NCBI RefSeq assembly: GCF_902168175.1 | Contig: NZ_CABHOU010000095.1 | Location: 310,001-374,000, forward strand | Direction: 5' to 3' | DNA: 64,000 nt | DNA from: an uncultured Chitinophaga sp. | Lineage (GTDB): Bacteria; Bacteroidota; Bacteroidia; Chitinophagales; Chitinophagaceae | Part shown: piece by piece, positions 33,923-42,932 of the stretch | Position numbering within the stretch: position 1 is the first letter of the stretch | How the letters are laid out: every line of letters begins with the position of its first letter | Program-made: the position numbers and the translations under genes | Notes under the pieces: generated by a model | The model's input: the letters and a program-made list of their open reading frames with translations, nothing else | Told to the model about the DNA's origin: nothing | The model's database searches: none

Positions 33923-35146
33923 ATGGCAAGTATCAAACCGTTCCGCGCTTTACGCCCCCAGCCTTCACTGGCTAAAGATGTAGCCGCCCGTCCGTACGAC
34001 GTGCTTAATTCCCAGGAAGCAAAAGCCGAAGCTGCCGGCAATCCGAATTCTTTCTATCATGTGTCGAAATCCGAAATTGATTTGCCCGAGGCGACGGATG
34101 TTCATAGTAGTGCTGTTTATGAAAAGGCGGCGGAAAACCTGCAGCGTTTAACGCAGGAAGGCACGCTGTTCCAGGACCCTGAGCCTTACTATTACATCTA
34201 TAAACTGGTAATGGATGGCCGTGCGCAAACCGGGCTGGTTTGCGGATCGTCGATTGCCGATTATAATAACGGGATCATAAAAAAACACGAGTTTACCCGC
34301 CCTGAAAAGGAGCAGGACCGTGTAAATCATATTACCGCAACACGTGCGCAAACAGGTAACGTGTTCCTGGCTTACAACGATGTGCCGGAACTGAACGTGA
34401 TCATCGATAACTGGATGAAAAACCAGCCGGCTTATGATTTTACAGCGGCCGATGGTATTAGTCATACCATATGGGTAGTGAAAGATGCGGATGTAATCAA
34501 AGAAATTACCAGCCTGTTCGCCGAAAAAGTACCGGCTACTTATATCGCTGACGGGCACCATCGGGCGGCTTCGGCTGCATTGGTGAATAAGGCGGGTGGG
34601 AATACGGACGATGCGGGTAACTACTTCCTCACGACCATCTTTCCTGCAAGTCAGCTCGCGATCTTAGATTATAACCGCGTGGTGAAAGATTTGAACGGTT
34701 TGTCGAAGGCGGAACTGATATCGCGCCTGGAGTACGATTTTTTAGTGGAAGAAGTGGGGCATCACCCCCATAAACCATCTGTGCTGCACGAGTTTAGTAT
34801 GTATATCGACAAAACCTGGTATCGCCTGGTGGCACAGGAAGGCACGTACAGCCACGACCCGATCGGTATATTGGACGTTACTATTTTGCAGGAAAATGTG
34901 CTGGACAAACACCTGGGTATCAAAGATCAGCGTACCGATAAAAGGATCGACTTTGTTGGGGGTATCCGGGGATTGGAGGGGCTGGCGAAGAGAGTGGACA
35001 GTGGAGAGATGGCCGTGGCCTTTGCGCTGTTTCCCGTAACCATCCAGCAGCTTTTTGATATTGCTGATAGTGGTAATGTGATGCCGCCGAAAAGCACCTG
35101 GTTCGAGCCCAAATTGAGAGACGGATTGCTGACACACGTGATCTGA
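33923..35146 (+). CDS. DUF1015-family protein
   Basis: 407 aa, the normal family length. Conserved blocks: IKPFRALRP and ARPYDVLNSQEAK at the start, SFYHVSK, YYYIYKLVMDG, HEFTRPEKEQDRVNH, the highly conserved IADGHHRAASA near residue 210, and FVGGIRGLEGLAKRVDSGE plus the final KSTWFEPKLRDGL. The function is unsettled; the conserved histidines suggest an enzyme. In many Bacteroidota it sits beside serine-synthesis genes (serC, serA); here serC is 26 kb away. Ends before a hairpin. Confidence 0.93.
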   Translation: MASIKPFRALRPQPSLAKDVAARPYDVLNSQEAKAEAAGNPNSFYHVSKSEIDLPEATDVHSSAVYEKAAENLQRLTQEGTLFQDPEPYYYIYKLVMDGRAQTGLVCGSSIADYNNGIIKKHEFTRPEKEQDRVNHITATRAQTGNVFLAYNDVPELNVIIDNWMKNQPAYDFTAADGISHTIWVVKDADVIKEITSLFAEKVPATYIADGHHRAASAALVNKAGGNTDDAGNYFLTTIFPASQLAILDYNRVVKDLNGLSKAELISRLEYDFLVEEVGHHPHKPSVLHEFSMYIDKTWYRLVAQEGTYSHDPIGILDVTILQENVLDKHLGIKDQRTDKRIDFVGGIRGLEGLAKRVDSGEMAVAFALFPVTIQQLFDIADSGNVMPPKSTWFEPKLRDGLLTHVI

Positions 35147-35165
35147 TTCATATAATTCCTATCTT

Positions 35166-35197
35166 AACGGCGGGGAAGCGTTTGCTTTTCCGCCGTT
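35166..35197 (+). terminator. Hairpin terminator after DUF1015 gene
   Basis: AACGGCGG (from 35166) pairs with CCGCCGTT (ending 35197) with extra AAGC/GCTT pairing near the loop. The T-run after it is weak. Confidence 0.6.
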
Positions 35198-35252
35198 ATT
35201 GTCCTTATCCCACCTGAATTTTTACTTAATTTTACCAAAACGCTTTTAGAGT

Positions 35253-36341
35253 ATGACGTGGCAAAAGGCAGCAAGAATCTGGATTTTAATCATTGCAGGC
35301 ACCTTTTTCGTGGACCGGGTAGTAGCCCAGGATGCAACTGAATTGCATGCTACGGCTAAGAACTTTATGCGCAGCGGCGACTACGCCAATGCTATTTTAG
35401 TGCTTAACCAGGCCATTCAGCAAGACCCCAATGACTTCCAGATGCGTAAAGACCTGGCCTTTGCTTACTACCTGCGAAGCGATTTTGCCCGCGCTAAAAG
35501 CATCATCGATCCCCTGCTCGAAAAAAGAGAGGCCGATGCGCAGGTGTACCAGATTGCGGGAAACATTTACCAGGCCAGGGGCGATTATAACGGCGCACAA
35601 CGCATCTACAAAAAGGGATTAAAGAAGTTTTCGAAAAGCGGTGAGCTGTATAACGATTACGGCGAACTGCTGCTGAACCTGAAGAACTTCGACGTGGCGC
35701 TGCAAACCTGGGTAAAAGGTATTGAGCTGGACCCCAACTTTCCTGGTAACTACTACCACGCTGCTACCGCCATGTTCTACAGTAAAGACCCTACATGGCC
35801 TATCATTTACGGCGAAACCTTCGTAAACCTTGAGAGTTATACCACCCGTACCGCCGAAGTAAGGCAGATACTGGTAGAATGTTATAAAAAACTATTCGAC
35901 GATCCGGCGATATTCAGCAGTATTCCGGAGGATGTGCCTACGAAAGGCAGCAAAAAGAATGAAGCGCCTAAAGACGCCGACTTTGCCGCTTCTTTTCGTA
36001 AGATTATGGCCAAACACGTAAGCGTGGTCATGACCGGCATTGAGCCCGAAGGCCTGGTAATGCTGCGTACCCGCTTCCTGCTGGACTGGTACAACTTTTA
36101 CAGTCTTAAATACCCCTTTGCCCTGTTCGACTTTCAGCGCAAACTGTTGAAGGAAGGCATGTTCGAGGCCTATAACCAATGGATTTTCGGGCCGGTAAGC
36201 AACCAGTCCGACTACAAAGCCTGGACCGGCACGCACAAGCAGGAGTACGACGCATTTATGCAATATCAGCGTAACAATCCCCTGAAGTTACGGGCATCTG
36301 AGTTCTATAATACCAGCAAACTGGTGGTGGGCAGGCAGTAG
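35253..36341 (+). CDS. Secreted TPR-repeat protein
   Basis: 362 aa. Residues 1-25 form a signal peptide ending VVAQ. About four to five tetratricopeptide repeats follow between residues 28 and 165 (KNFMRSGDYANAILVLNQAI, YYLRSDFARAKSIIDPLLE, YQARGDYNGAQRIYKKGLK, LLNLKNFDVALQTWVKGIE). The C-terminal 190 residues are not TPR and include MLRTRFLLDWYNFYSLKYPF, conserved in similar Bacteroidota proteins. A periplasmic adaptor role is likely. The partner is unknown. Confidence 0.85.
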   Translation: MTWQKAARIWILIIAGTFFVDRVVAQDATELHATAKNFMRSGDYANAILVLNQAIQQDPNDFQMRKDLAFAYYLRSDFARAKSIIDPLLEKREADAQVYQIAGNIYQARGDYNGAQRIYKKGLKKFSKSGELYNDYGELLLNLKNFDVALQTWVKGIELDPNFPGNYYHAATAMFYSKDPTWPIIYGETFVNLESYTTRTAEVRQILVECYKKLFDDPAIFSSIPEDVPTKGSKKNEAPKDADFAASFRKIMAKHVSVVMTGIEPEGLVMLRTRFLLDWYNFYSLKYPFALFDFQRKLLKEGMFEAYNQWIFGPVSNQSDYKAWTGTHKQEYDAFMQYQRNNPLKLRASEFYNTSKLVVGRQ

Positions 36342-36408
36342 CGCCGTGTGATTTTTACGTGCAATTATTACCTAACTTAGTTGTAATACCTGCATTTATA
36401 AATCCACG

Positions 36409-38040
36409 ATGAATATGCTCTTTGCAAAACACCAAAACATTTTAGACAAGGCCGTAAAAGCCAGCCACGAAAGAACTTTTTACGCCCAGTATCCTGAGCA
36501 TCCCAAAGCGTACGGCGAGGAGGCGCCCGCTGCCGGCGAAGCTGCTTTTAAAGCAATGCTGGGCCAGCCATTCGACCGCCTTTTACAGGATTCGGATAAC
36601 TGGCAGGGCGAGGAAGTATCGCCTTACACCCTGGAACCGCTAAAGGTAAGTTACCCCATTGTGCCGGCCGATGCGCTGGTAATAGCCGCTAAAGAAGCGG
36701 GTAAAAAATGGGCGAAACTACCGGTTACAGAACGTGCCGCCATACTGGCCGAAACGTTGGAAGCCATTACAAAACACTTTTTCGAGATCGCTTATGCGAC
36801 CATGCACACCACCGGTCAGAGCTATATGATGAGCTTCCAGGCCAGCGGTCCGCATGCGAACGATCGTGCCCTTGAAGCGATTGCTATGGGTTACCAGGAA
36901 CTACAGCGTTATCCCGGACAGCTTACCTGGGAAAAGCCAATGGGCAAGTCCAGCATTAAACTCGATAAACATTTTAAAGCTGTGCCCAAAGGCGTTGGTC
37001 TGGTAATAGGTTGTTCCACCTTCCCGGTATGGAACTCGCTGCCCGGGCTGTATGCCGACCTGGTTACAGGCAACGCTGTAATCGTAAAGCCACATCCAAA
37101 GGCCGTATTGCCGATCGCTATCGTAGTAGCGGCCATACAGAAAGTGTTGCAGGAAAATGGCGTAGATCCGCTGTTATGCCAGTTGGCGGCCGATACGAGT
37201 GAGCATTTGAATACGAAGGAGCTGTGCGAACATCCCGATGTAACATTGATCGATTATACAGGCGGATCGGCCTTTGGTGATTATGTAGAGCAGTTGCGCG
37301 GTAAAACCGTGTTTACCGAAAAGGCCGGTGTAAACTCCGTGATCATTGATTCCGCGCCTGATATGGACGCTATGGCGCAGAACCTGGCGTTTGCCGTAAG
37401 TTTGTATTCAGGGCAGATGTGTACAGCACCGCAGAACTTCTTTATTCCTGCTAACATATATGACGAAGTAGCCGGTAAAATAAGAGATGCCGTGAGCGCG
37501 CTGGTGAACAATCCAAAAATGGGCGCGGGTACGTTGGGGGCAGTACAAAGTGAAGTAACGTTCAAACGGGCGCAGGAAGCAGGGGCATTGGGCGCAAAAG
37601 TGTTGCTGGGCGGTGGTCCGGTAAACAACGAAGAGTTTGGGAAAGCCCGTACCTGCTCGCCTACAATACTTGAAACCACTGCGGAAGAGCAAAACGTGTA
37701 TGCGCGTGAGTTATTTGGTCCGGTGATATTGCTGGTGCGTACGAAAGATACAGCCGAGAGCATTCAGCTGGCGAAGGAAATGGCACGTAAACACGGCGCT
37801 ATTACCTGTGCGGCTTATACAACCAATGCTGCGGTGCAGGCCGAAATAGAAGAGGAAATGAACAGCGTGTTTACACCTGTATCGTTCAACTTCACCGGTT
37901 TCATTTGGGTGAACCAGCACGCCGCGTTTTCAGACTTTCATGTAACGGGCGGTAATCCCGCTGGCAACGCCAGTTTTACCAATCCCGAGTTTATACTCAA
38001 ACGTTTTGTGTGGATAGGTAACAGAACGCAGGTGAATTAA
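36409..38040 (+). CDS. paaN: Phenylacetic acid degradation protein PaaN-type aldehyde dehydrogenase
   Basis: 543 aa, aldehyde dehydrogenase superfamily, PaaN type without the C-terminal MaoC hydratase found in PaaZ. The opening FAKHQNILDKAVKASHERTFYAQYPEHPKAYGE region is particular to PaaN. GLVIGCSTFPVWNSLPGLYAD, FTEKAGVNSV with the general-base Glu, and SLYSGQMCTAPQNFF with the catalytic Cys are visible. It is thought to oxidise the ring-opened aldehyde in the phenylacetyl-CoA pathway. No other paa gene is in the window. Start ATG 36409 or 36415. Confidence 0.88.
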   Translation: MNMLFAKHQNILDKAVKASHERTFYAQYPEHPKAYGEEAPAAGEAAFKAMLGQPFDRLLQDSDNWQGEEVSPYTLEPLKVSYPIVPADALVIAAKEAGKKWAKLPVTERAAILAETLEAITKHFFEIAYATMHTTGQSYMMSFQASGPHANDRALEAIAMGYQELQRYPGQLTWEKPMGKSSIKLDKHFKAVPKGVGLVIGCSTFPVWNSLPGLYADLVTGNAVIVKPHPKAVLPIAIVVAAIQKVLQENGVDPLLCQLAADTSEHLNTKELCEHPDVTLIDYTGGSAFGDYVEQLRGKTVFTEKAGVNSVIIDSAPDMDAMAQNLAFAVSLYSGQMCTAPQNFFIPANIYDEVAGKIRDAVSALVNNPKMGAGTLGAVQSEVTFKRAQEAGALGAKVLLGGGPVNNEEFGKARTCSPTILETTAEEQNVYARELFGPVILLVRTKDTAESIQLAKEMARKHGAITCAAYTTNAAVQAEIEEEMNSVFTPVSFNFTGFIWVNQHAAFSDFHVTGGNPAGNASFTNPEFILKRFVWIGNRTQVN

Positions 38041-38069
38041 TTGGGGGGGCAGGCAGTAGGACTTTGATT

Positions 38070-38250
38070 GGGCCGCCGTTGTGTCACTCCCTTCAGCCGC
38101 ATTTCCCTCCCCGTCATTGCGAACAAAGAGAAGCAAGTCTTCGCTACAGTAAAAAGTATGGGGGCGGGTATGTTCGCCGGGATAGAAGAACTGGATGCTG
38201 CCCAATGTTGTTACTGCTGTTGAAGGCAGTGACACAACGGGGGCTGAACG
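38070..38250. repeat. Inverted-repeat element with REP-like ends (copies 2 and 3)
   Basis: The left arm (about 38071-38099, containing CGTTGTGTCACTCCCTTCAG) and the complement of the right arm (about 38216-38247, CTGTTGAAGGCAGTGACACA) agree at 25 of 29 positions by eye. Between them, 38111-38137 reads CCGTCATTGCGAACAAAGAG then AAGCAAG, close to the CGTCATTGCGAG...GAAGCAA repeats known from many bacterial genomes. The whole 38041-38337 gap has no gene; the open frame 38064-38276 is only a product of the repeat. Confidence 0.65.
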
Positions 38251-38337
38251 GTGTGCTGCTGCTTGTTTCACTATAATTATTCTGGCCTGCTTTTAGCTCG
38301 TTAACGCATATATTTTCATCACCATAAACGCGCATTC

Positions 38338-39012
38338 ATGTTAAAACAGCTTACGCTTTTAAGTATCACTGCCGCCTTGTTTACGATTGGTTGTAAACAG
38401 GCGCCTAAGGCCGATAAGGCAAAGGTAACCGAACCGCAGGCCGTGCAGCAGGAGCCGCATGGGCACGAATATACGCTGGATAAAGACGCCAGCCTGCTCA
38501 CCTGGATTGGCACCAAACCAACCGGCGAACACAAAGGCGTATTTAAATTCACGAAAGGCAGCTTTCATGCAAACGATACGATCTTAACCGCCGGGAGTCT
38601 GGAAATAGATATGAAAAGTTTGCAGAACCTCGACCTGGTAAAGGATGCAGGTATGAAGAAGAAACTGGAGGATGAACTGAACGGTCCCAACTTTTTTGAT
38701 GTGGAAAAATATCCCACCGCCCGGTTCGAGATCACCGAAGTAAGTGGTTTTCATCCCGGCAAAGAAACGACCGAAATTTTACTGAAAGACGCTACCCATC
38801 TGGTACGCGGCAATTTAACACTGAAAGATTCTACGAAGAACATCAGTTTCCCCGCTAAAATTGTGATCAGCGAAAAGGAAATCAACGGCGAAGCGAACTT
38901 CAACATCGACCGTACCCAGTGGGGTATTACCTACCGCGCAGATAAATCGCTGCAGGATAAACTGATTAATTCAATGGTGAATATCCGGATGAACATTAAG
39001 GCCAAAAGATAG
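38338..39012 (+). CDS. YceI-family lipoprotein
   Basis: 224 aa. The lipobox FTIGC gives a lipidated Cys19. The mature part starts with a Lys/Pro/Gln-rich linker and then the YceI beta-barrel: YTLDKDASLLTWIGTKPTGEHKGVFKFTKGSF region, GSLEIDMKSLQNLDL, LNGPNFFDVEKYPTARFEIT, LVRGNLTLKDSTKNISFPAKI and NIDRTQWGITYRAD. YceI proteins bind isoprenoid-like lipids in the periplasm or outer membrane. It is the common Bacteroidota form with an NIDRTQWGI end. Confidence 0.93.
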   Translation: MLKQLTLLSITAALFTIGCKQAPKADKAKVTEPQAVQQEPHGHEYTLDKDASLLTWIGTKPTGEHKGVFKFTKGSFHANDTILTAGSLEIDMKSLQNLDLVKDAGMKKKLEDELNGPNFFDVEKYPTARFEITEVSGFHPGKETTEILLKDATHLVRGNLTLKDSTKNISFPAKIVISEKEINGEANFNIDRTQWGITYRADKSLQDKLINSMVNIRMNIKAKR

Positions 39013-39076
39013 CCGGATTTCCATGAGAAAACATTATATTTATTTAAGCCGCAAACTTAATTAAACCTATAATTTC

Positions 39077-39364
39077 ATGGAATCCACTCAACAAAAGGAC
39101 GAGCGCCTGTGGCGCATTGCCCGTAATCGCGCCGGTTTTAAATCACATTTGATCACCTATCTCGTGATCAATGGTTTTTTGTGGGCCTTATGGTTCATTA
39201 CCGACAACGATAAATCAGGAACACCCTGGCCAATATGGCCTGCATTGGGTTGGGGCATAGGATTGGCCTTTGCCTATTTCAACGCCTATCACCGCGATCC
39301 GTTTGGCGATGCAGTAAATGAATACGAAAAGTTGAAGCAGGAGCAGGAACGGCGCGGATACTAG
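39077..39364 (+). CDS. 2TM-domain protein
   Basis: 95 aa. RIARNRAGFKSHLITYLVIN, then two membrane helices (about 28-42 and 55-70) linked by a short Pro/Trp-rich loop (GTPWPIWPALGWGIGLAFAY), and a charged C-terminus (EYEKLKQEQER). This is the 2TM domain also found fused to LytTR regulators or histidine kinases in Bacteroidota; alone it has no known role. It lies 21 bp before the acyl-CoA ligase gene, so co-transcription is likely. Confidence 0.85.
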   Translation: MESTQQKDERLWRIARNRAGFKSHLITYLVINGFLWALWFITDNDKSGTPWPIWPALGWGIGLAFAYFNAYHRDPFGDAVNEYEKLKQEQERRGY

Positions 39365-39385
39365 CGTTTCACGTAATCATACATC

Positions 39386-41167
39386 ATGCAGCACCCCGTT
39401 AGATTATTCGACGTTATGGCCTGGCAGCAGCAGCGCTATCCCAAGCCCGATATGCTGGCCCGGAAAGAAGAAGGAGTTTGGAAAAAATACAGCACCGCCG
39501 AGGTACAGGAACTTAGCCGCAAGTTTGCCGCAGGACTGTTAAGTCTTGGTTTCGGTGGCGAAGAGCAGCGACAGGAAGAGCAGGTAAAAATCGCGATACT
39601 TTCGGCTAACCGGCCGGAGTGGCTGTTAACAGACCTGGCTTGTCAGCAGGCCGGGGCTGTATTGGCGCCCATTTACCCGACCATCAGCGAACCCGAATTA
39701 GAGTTTGTACTCAACGATTCAGCGGCACGTGCCCTGTTTGTGAGCGATATTCACCTGTTCGAAAAGGTGCAGCATATACGTGACCGGTTGCCACATCTCC
39801 GGCAGGTGTTTAGCTACGACCGTATCAGCGGCGTACGCCACTGGTCGGAAGTGCCTGCCCTGGCAACTCCTGAGCTGTTGGCAGAAGTGGAGTCGATCAG
39901 CAATGCTATTACCGCCGATCACCTGGCTACCATCCTTTACACCTCCGGCACCACCGGTATACCCAAGGGTGTGATGCTTACCCATCGCAACATCCTGAGC
40001 AACGTACTGGCCTGTGCCCCATACCTGCCTGTGTTTCCCGAGTCACGTGCGTTAAGTTTCCTGCCACTCAATCATATTTTCGAGCGCATGGTGTCATATC
40101 TGTACATGACCGCTGGCGTATCCATTTATTATGCTGAGAGCATGGAAACTATTTCCGACAACCTACGCGAGGTGAAGCCTGGTATATTCAGCACCGTGCC
40201 CCGGCTGCTGGAAAAAGTATATGAAAAGATCATGGCCAAAGGTCTGGCGTTGAAAGGTATTAAACGTTACCTGTTCTTTTGGGCCGTGAACCTGGGGAAA
40301 CAATATGAGATTAACCAGCCGCAGTCTTTCTGGTACCGCCTGCAGTTGGCCATTGCCAATAAACTGGTGTTCAGCAAGTGGCGCGAGGCACTGGGCGGCA
40401 ATCTACAAGGCATCATCACCGGTGCTGCTGCCTGCCAGGTGCGACTGTTAAAGATTTTTACCGCAGCAGGCATGCCCATCCTGGAAGGGTATGGCTTAAC
40501 CGAAACCTCGCCCGTAATAGCCGTTAACCGTTTCGAGGAAAACGACCGCATGTTCGGCACCGTAGGACCATTGATCAGCGGTGTAGAGGTAAAGCTTGCC
40601 GAAGACGGAGAAATCCTCTGTAAAGGCCCTAATGTGACCATTGGCTACTATAAACGCCCCGACCTTACGGCCGAATCCATCAAAGACGGCTGGTTCCACA
40701 CCGGCGACGTAGGTACGCTGGTGGCAGGGCGCTTCCTGAAAATCACCGATCGTAAGAAAGAACTGTTCAAGACCTCCGGCGGCAAGTTCGTGGCGCCCCA
40801 GCCGGTGGAGAACAAGTTTAAGGAAAGCCCGTTCATCGAGCAGATCATGGTAGTAGGTGCCGACCGTAAGTTCGCCGGCGCCCTGATAGTGCCTAACTTC
40901 AGCAACCTCGCCGACTGGGCCCGCAAGCAGGGTTTAAGCTTCGATACCCACGAGCAATTACTACAGTACCACCCCGTAACCGAGTTGTTTAAACAGGCTG
41001 TAGACAAGTATAACCAGTTCTTTAACCACATAGAGCAGGTAAAGAAATTCGAGCTGCTGCCCCAGGAATGGACGGTAGCGGGTGGAGAGCTAACGCCGAC
41101 GTTAAAGCTCAAGAGAAAGGTGATAACAGAGAAGTATAGTGGGGCGATAGAGCGCATCTATTCCTAA
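39386..41167 (+). CDS. Long-chain fatty acid--CoA ligase (AMP-binding)
   Basis: 593 aa ANL-superfamily enzyme. The ATP/AMP loop TILYTSGTTGIPKGVMLTH, the A5 motif GYGLTETSPV, the A7-A8 motifs GWFHTGDVG and ITDRKKELFKTSGGKFVAPQ are complete. The C-terminal catalytic lysine region (LTPTLKLKRKVI) is present. It belongs to the FadD/FACL group of Bacteroidota that activates long-chain fatty acids for beta-oxidation or lipid synthesis. Ends 53 bp before the tRNA gene. Confidence 0.93.
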   Translation: MQHPVRLFDVMAWQQQRYPKPDMLARKEEGVWKKYSTAEVQELSRKFAAGLLSLGFGGEEQRQEEQVKIAILSANRPEWLLTDLACQQAGAVLAPIYPTISEPELEFVLNDSAARALFVSDIHLFEKVQHIRDRLPHLRQVFSYDRISGVRHWSEVPALATPELLAEVESISNAITADHLATILYTSGTTGIPKGVMLTHRNILSNVLACAPYLPVFPESRALSFLPLNHIFERMVSYLYMTAGVSIYYAESMETISDNLREVKPGIFSTVPRLLEKVYEKIMAKGLALKGIKRYLFFWAVNLGKQYEINQPQSFWYRLQLAIANKLVFSKWREALGGNLQGIITGAAACQVRLLKIFTAAGMPILEGYGLTETSPVIAVNRFEENDRMFGTVGPLISGVEVKLAEDGEILCKGPNVTIGYYKRPDLTAESIKDGWFHTGDVGTLVAGRFLKITDRKKELFKTSGGKFVAPQPVENKFKESPFIEQIMVVGADRKFAGALIVPNFSNLADWARKQGLSFDTHEQLLQYHPVTELFKQAVDKYNQFFNHIEQVKKFELLPQEWTVAGGELTPTLKLKRKVITEKYSGAIERIYS

Positions 41168-41195
41168 TTATTTTAGGTTTTATGGAGAAAACGCT

Positions 41196-41203
41196 TAAAT
41201 TTG
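41196..41203 (+). promoter_or_regulatory. Candidate -7 promoter element of tRNA-Arg
   Basis: TAAATTTG matches TAnnTTTG and lies 17 bp before the first base of the tRNA; a T-rich stretch at 41172-41182 could stand for the -33 box. Confidence 0.5.
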
Positions 41204-41220
41204 CACTCCCAATAATTATT

Positions 41221-41292
41221 GGCCCCGTAGTTCAATGGATAGAATAGAAGTTTCCTAAACTTTAGATCCAAGTTCGATTCTTGGCGGGGCTA
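41221..41292 (+). tRNA. tRNA-Arg (anticodon CCU)
   Basis: A full cloverleaf can be drawn: acceptor GGCCCCG/CGGGGCT (one G-U), D-stem GTTC/GAAT-type, anticodon stem GAAGT/ACTTT with loop TTCCTAA giving anticodon CCU, T-stem CCAAG/CTTGG around TTCGATT, discriminator A. CCA is not encoded. It reads AGG codons, a minor arginine codon here. A strong terminator follows at once. Confidence 0.95.
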
Positions 41293-41295
41293 CGA

Positions 41296-41328
41296 AATCC
41301 TTGCAGAATATGTCTGCAGGGATTTTTT
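41296..41328 (+). terminator. Rho-independent terminator after tRNA-Arg
   Basis: AATCCTTGCAGA and TCTGCAGGGATT pair over 12 bp (one G-U) and are followed by six T. Confidence 0.9.
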
Positions 41329-41362
41329 ATTTCTCCCCTGGCTGAACGTCTTTAACACGGTG

Positions 41363-41416
41363 GTACCGGACTTCTGAGCGTCCCGATTATGCTTTTACCA
41401 GTGTCCGGTACACGAA
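41363..41416. repeat. Inverted repeat upstream of nfeD-like gene
   Basis: GTACCGGAC and GTCCGGTAC are perfect 9-bp arms about 28 bp apart. They sit between the tRNA terminator and the AT-rich leader of the nfeD gene; role unknown. Confidence 0.5.
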
Positions 41417-41472
41417 AGTTTTATTCTACAATTTAGATTTATTAGATTATATTATAATCCAAACATTTGGTT

Positions 41473-41922
41473 ATGGAGAGTTTTTTAAGTGCTACCGTTA
41501 TTTGGTTTATATTAGGCTTTGTTTTACTTCTCCTGGAATTCGCAGTACCTGGATTTATATTATGCTTTTTCGGTTTAGGGGCCTGGGTGGTAGCCCTGGT
41601 TACGCTCATTTTTGATGTTTCCCTGAATGTACAGTTACTAATCTTCCTGGCTTCTTCCATATTATCTGTAGTTCTGTTTAGAAGCTGGATAAGAAAAAAA
41701 ATGGGTTATAAAATCGCTCCGAAAGATTTGCTTAAAGATGAAATAATCGGCAAATCGGCAAAAGCAGAAACCCCTATCTCACCTAATCATCAGGGAAAAG
41801 TATACTTCCGGGGTGCCAGTTGGGGCGCATCTTCCACCGACATTATTCAGGAAGGGGAAGAAGTGATCATTATTGGTAACGACAGTATTATTTTAATCGT
41901 TAAATCAGCAAACTCGTTATGA
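41473..41922 (+). CDS. NfeD-like membrane protein
   Basis: 149 aa from the ATG at 41473; the TTG at 41467 would add only two residues. Two to three membrane helices occupy residues 5-70 (FILGFVLLLLEFAVPGFILC, VVALVTLIFDV, LLIFLASSILSVVLF), followed by a basic linker and a C-terminal OB-fold (GKVYFRGASWGASSTDIIQEGEEVIIIG). This is the short NfeD form (no protease domain) that pairs with SPFH proteins. Its stop overlaps the start of the SPFH gene by 4 bp (ATGA). Sequence around 41440-41620 is more AT-rich than the neighbours. Confidence 0.9.
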   Translation: MESFLSATVIWFILGFVLLLLEFAVPGFILCFFGLGAWVVALVTLIFDVSLNVQLLIFLASSILSVVLFRSWIRKKMGYKIAPKDLLKDEIIGKSAKAETPISPNHQGKVYFRGASWGASSTDIIQEGEEVIIIGNDSIILIVKSANSL

Positions 41923-42854
41923 ATACTTCCACTATTATTCTCATTGTCCTGGCTCTATTTGTCCTGGTCGCCTTTCTTTCAACTTTCAAAGTTGTGCCGC
42001 AACGAACAATATTTATTGTGGAGCGGCTCGGCAAATACAACCGTACCCTGGATGCCGGATTTCATATCCTCATCCCTTTTATTGACAGAATCGCTTATAA
42101 GCAGAATCTGAAAGAGCAGGCAATTGATGTAGCCTCACAGATATGTATTACAAAAGACAATATTTCTGTAGAGGTGGACGGGATTTTATATCTACAGGTA
42201 ATCGATCCCCAAAAAGCCTCCTATGGAATTGACAATTATAAATTTGCGGTGATACAAATCTCCCAAACCACGATGCGCAGTATTATTGGCAAAATGGAAC
42301 TTGATAAAACATTTGAGGAGCGTGAAACCGTGAATGGCAGTATTGTGGAGGCAGTGGATAAAGCAAGTGAACCTTGGGGAATTAAAGTATCCCGCTATGA
42401 AGTGAAAAATATTTCGCCGCCACAGAGCATTAAAGATGCCATGGAGAAACAAATGCGCGCCGAACGTGAAAAACGGGCGCTGATCGCAGAATCCGAAGGT
42501 GATAAACAAGCCAAAATAAACAGGGCCGAAGGTGATAAACAAGAAATGATCGCACGCTCGGAAGGTGAAAAGCAACGTAAAATAAATGAAGCAAGCGGCA
42601 CCGCTTCTGAAATTGAAATGATTGCCGTTGCTACAGCAAAAGGAATAAGGGAGATTGCAAAGTCGATCAATGAAGATGGCGGAATGAATGCTGTAAATCT
42701 TCGCATTGCAGAACAATACCTTACAGAATTTGGCAAGCTCGCAAAAACTAATAATTCAATGATCGTTCCTGCTGATCTCTCAGACATCGCGGGCGTGATA
42801 TCGAGCATTACATCGGTTTTAAATAAATCAAAAGCCACGACCAACATTTTATAA
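41919..42854 (+). CDS. SPFH/Band-7 protein, stomatin-like (paraslipin)
   Basis: 311 aa. An N-terminal membrane anchor (residues 5-25) is followed by the SPFH domain: KVVPQRTIFIVERLGKYNRTL, GFHILIPFIDRIAY, DNISVEVDGILYLQV, MRSIIGKMELDKTFEERE. A coiled, Ala/Glu-rich segment comes after (EKQMRAEREKRALIAESEGD region, where EGDKQAKINRAEGDKQEMI and SEGEKQRKINEA are repeated heptad-like blocks). Stomatin-type proteins oligomerise and form membrane microdomains with NfeD. Translationally coupled to the upstream nfeD-like gene. Confidence 0.94.
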   Translation: MNTSTIILIVLALFVLVAFLSTFKVVPQRTIFIVERLGKYNRTLDAGFHILIPFIDRIAYKQNLKEQAIDVASQICITKDNISVEVDGILYLQVIDPQKASYGIDNYKFAVIQISQTTMRSIIGKMELDKTFEERETVNGSIVEAVDKASEPWGIKVSRYEVKNISPPQSIKDAMEKQMRAEREKRALIAESEGDKQAKINRAEGDKQEMIARSEGEKQRKINEASGTASEIEMIAVATAKGIREIAKSINEDGGMNAVNLRIAEQYLTEFGKLAKTNNSMIVPADLSDIAGVISSITSVLNKSKATTNIL

Positions 42855-42932
42855 ATGAATAGCTAGTCTATCATTAAACGCCCAATTCTGAAAATTTTGG
42901 TCACGAAGGAGAAATCCGGGTACATCAGGTAA

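Noticed and set aside
38064..38276. 70-codon frame between paaN and yceI
   Set aside because: Lies inside an inverted-repeat element; the frame is a by-product of the repeat.
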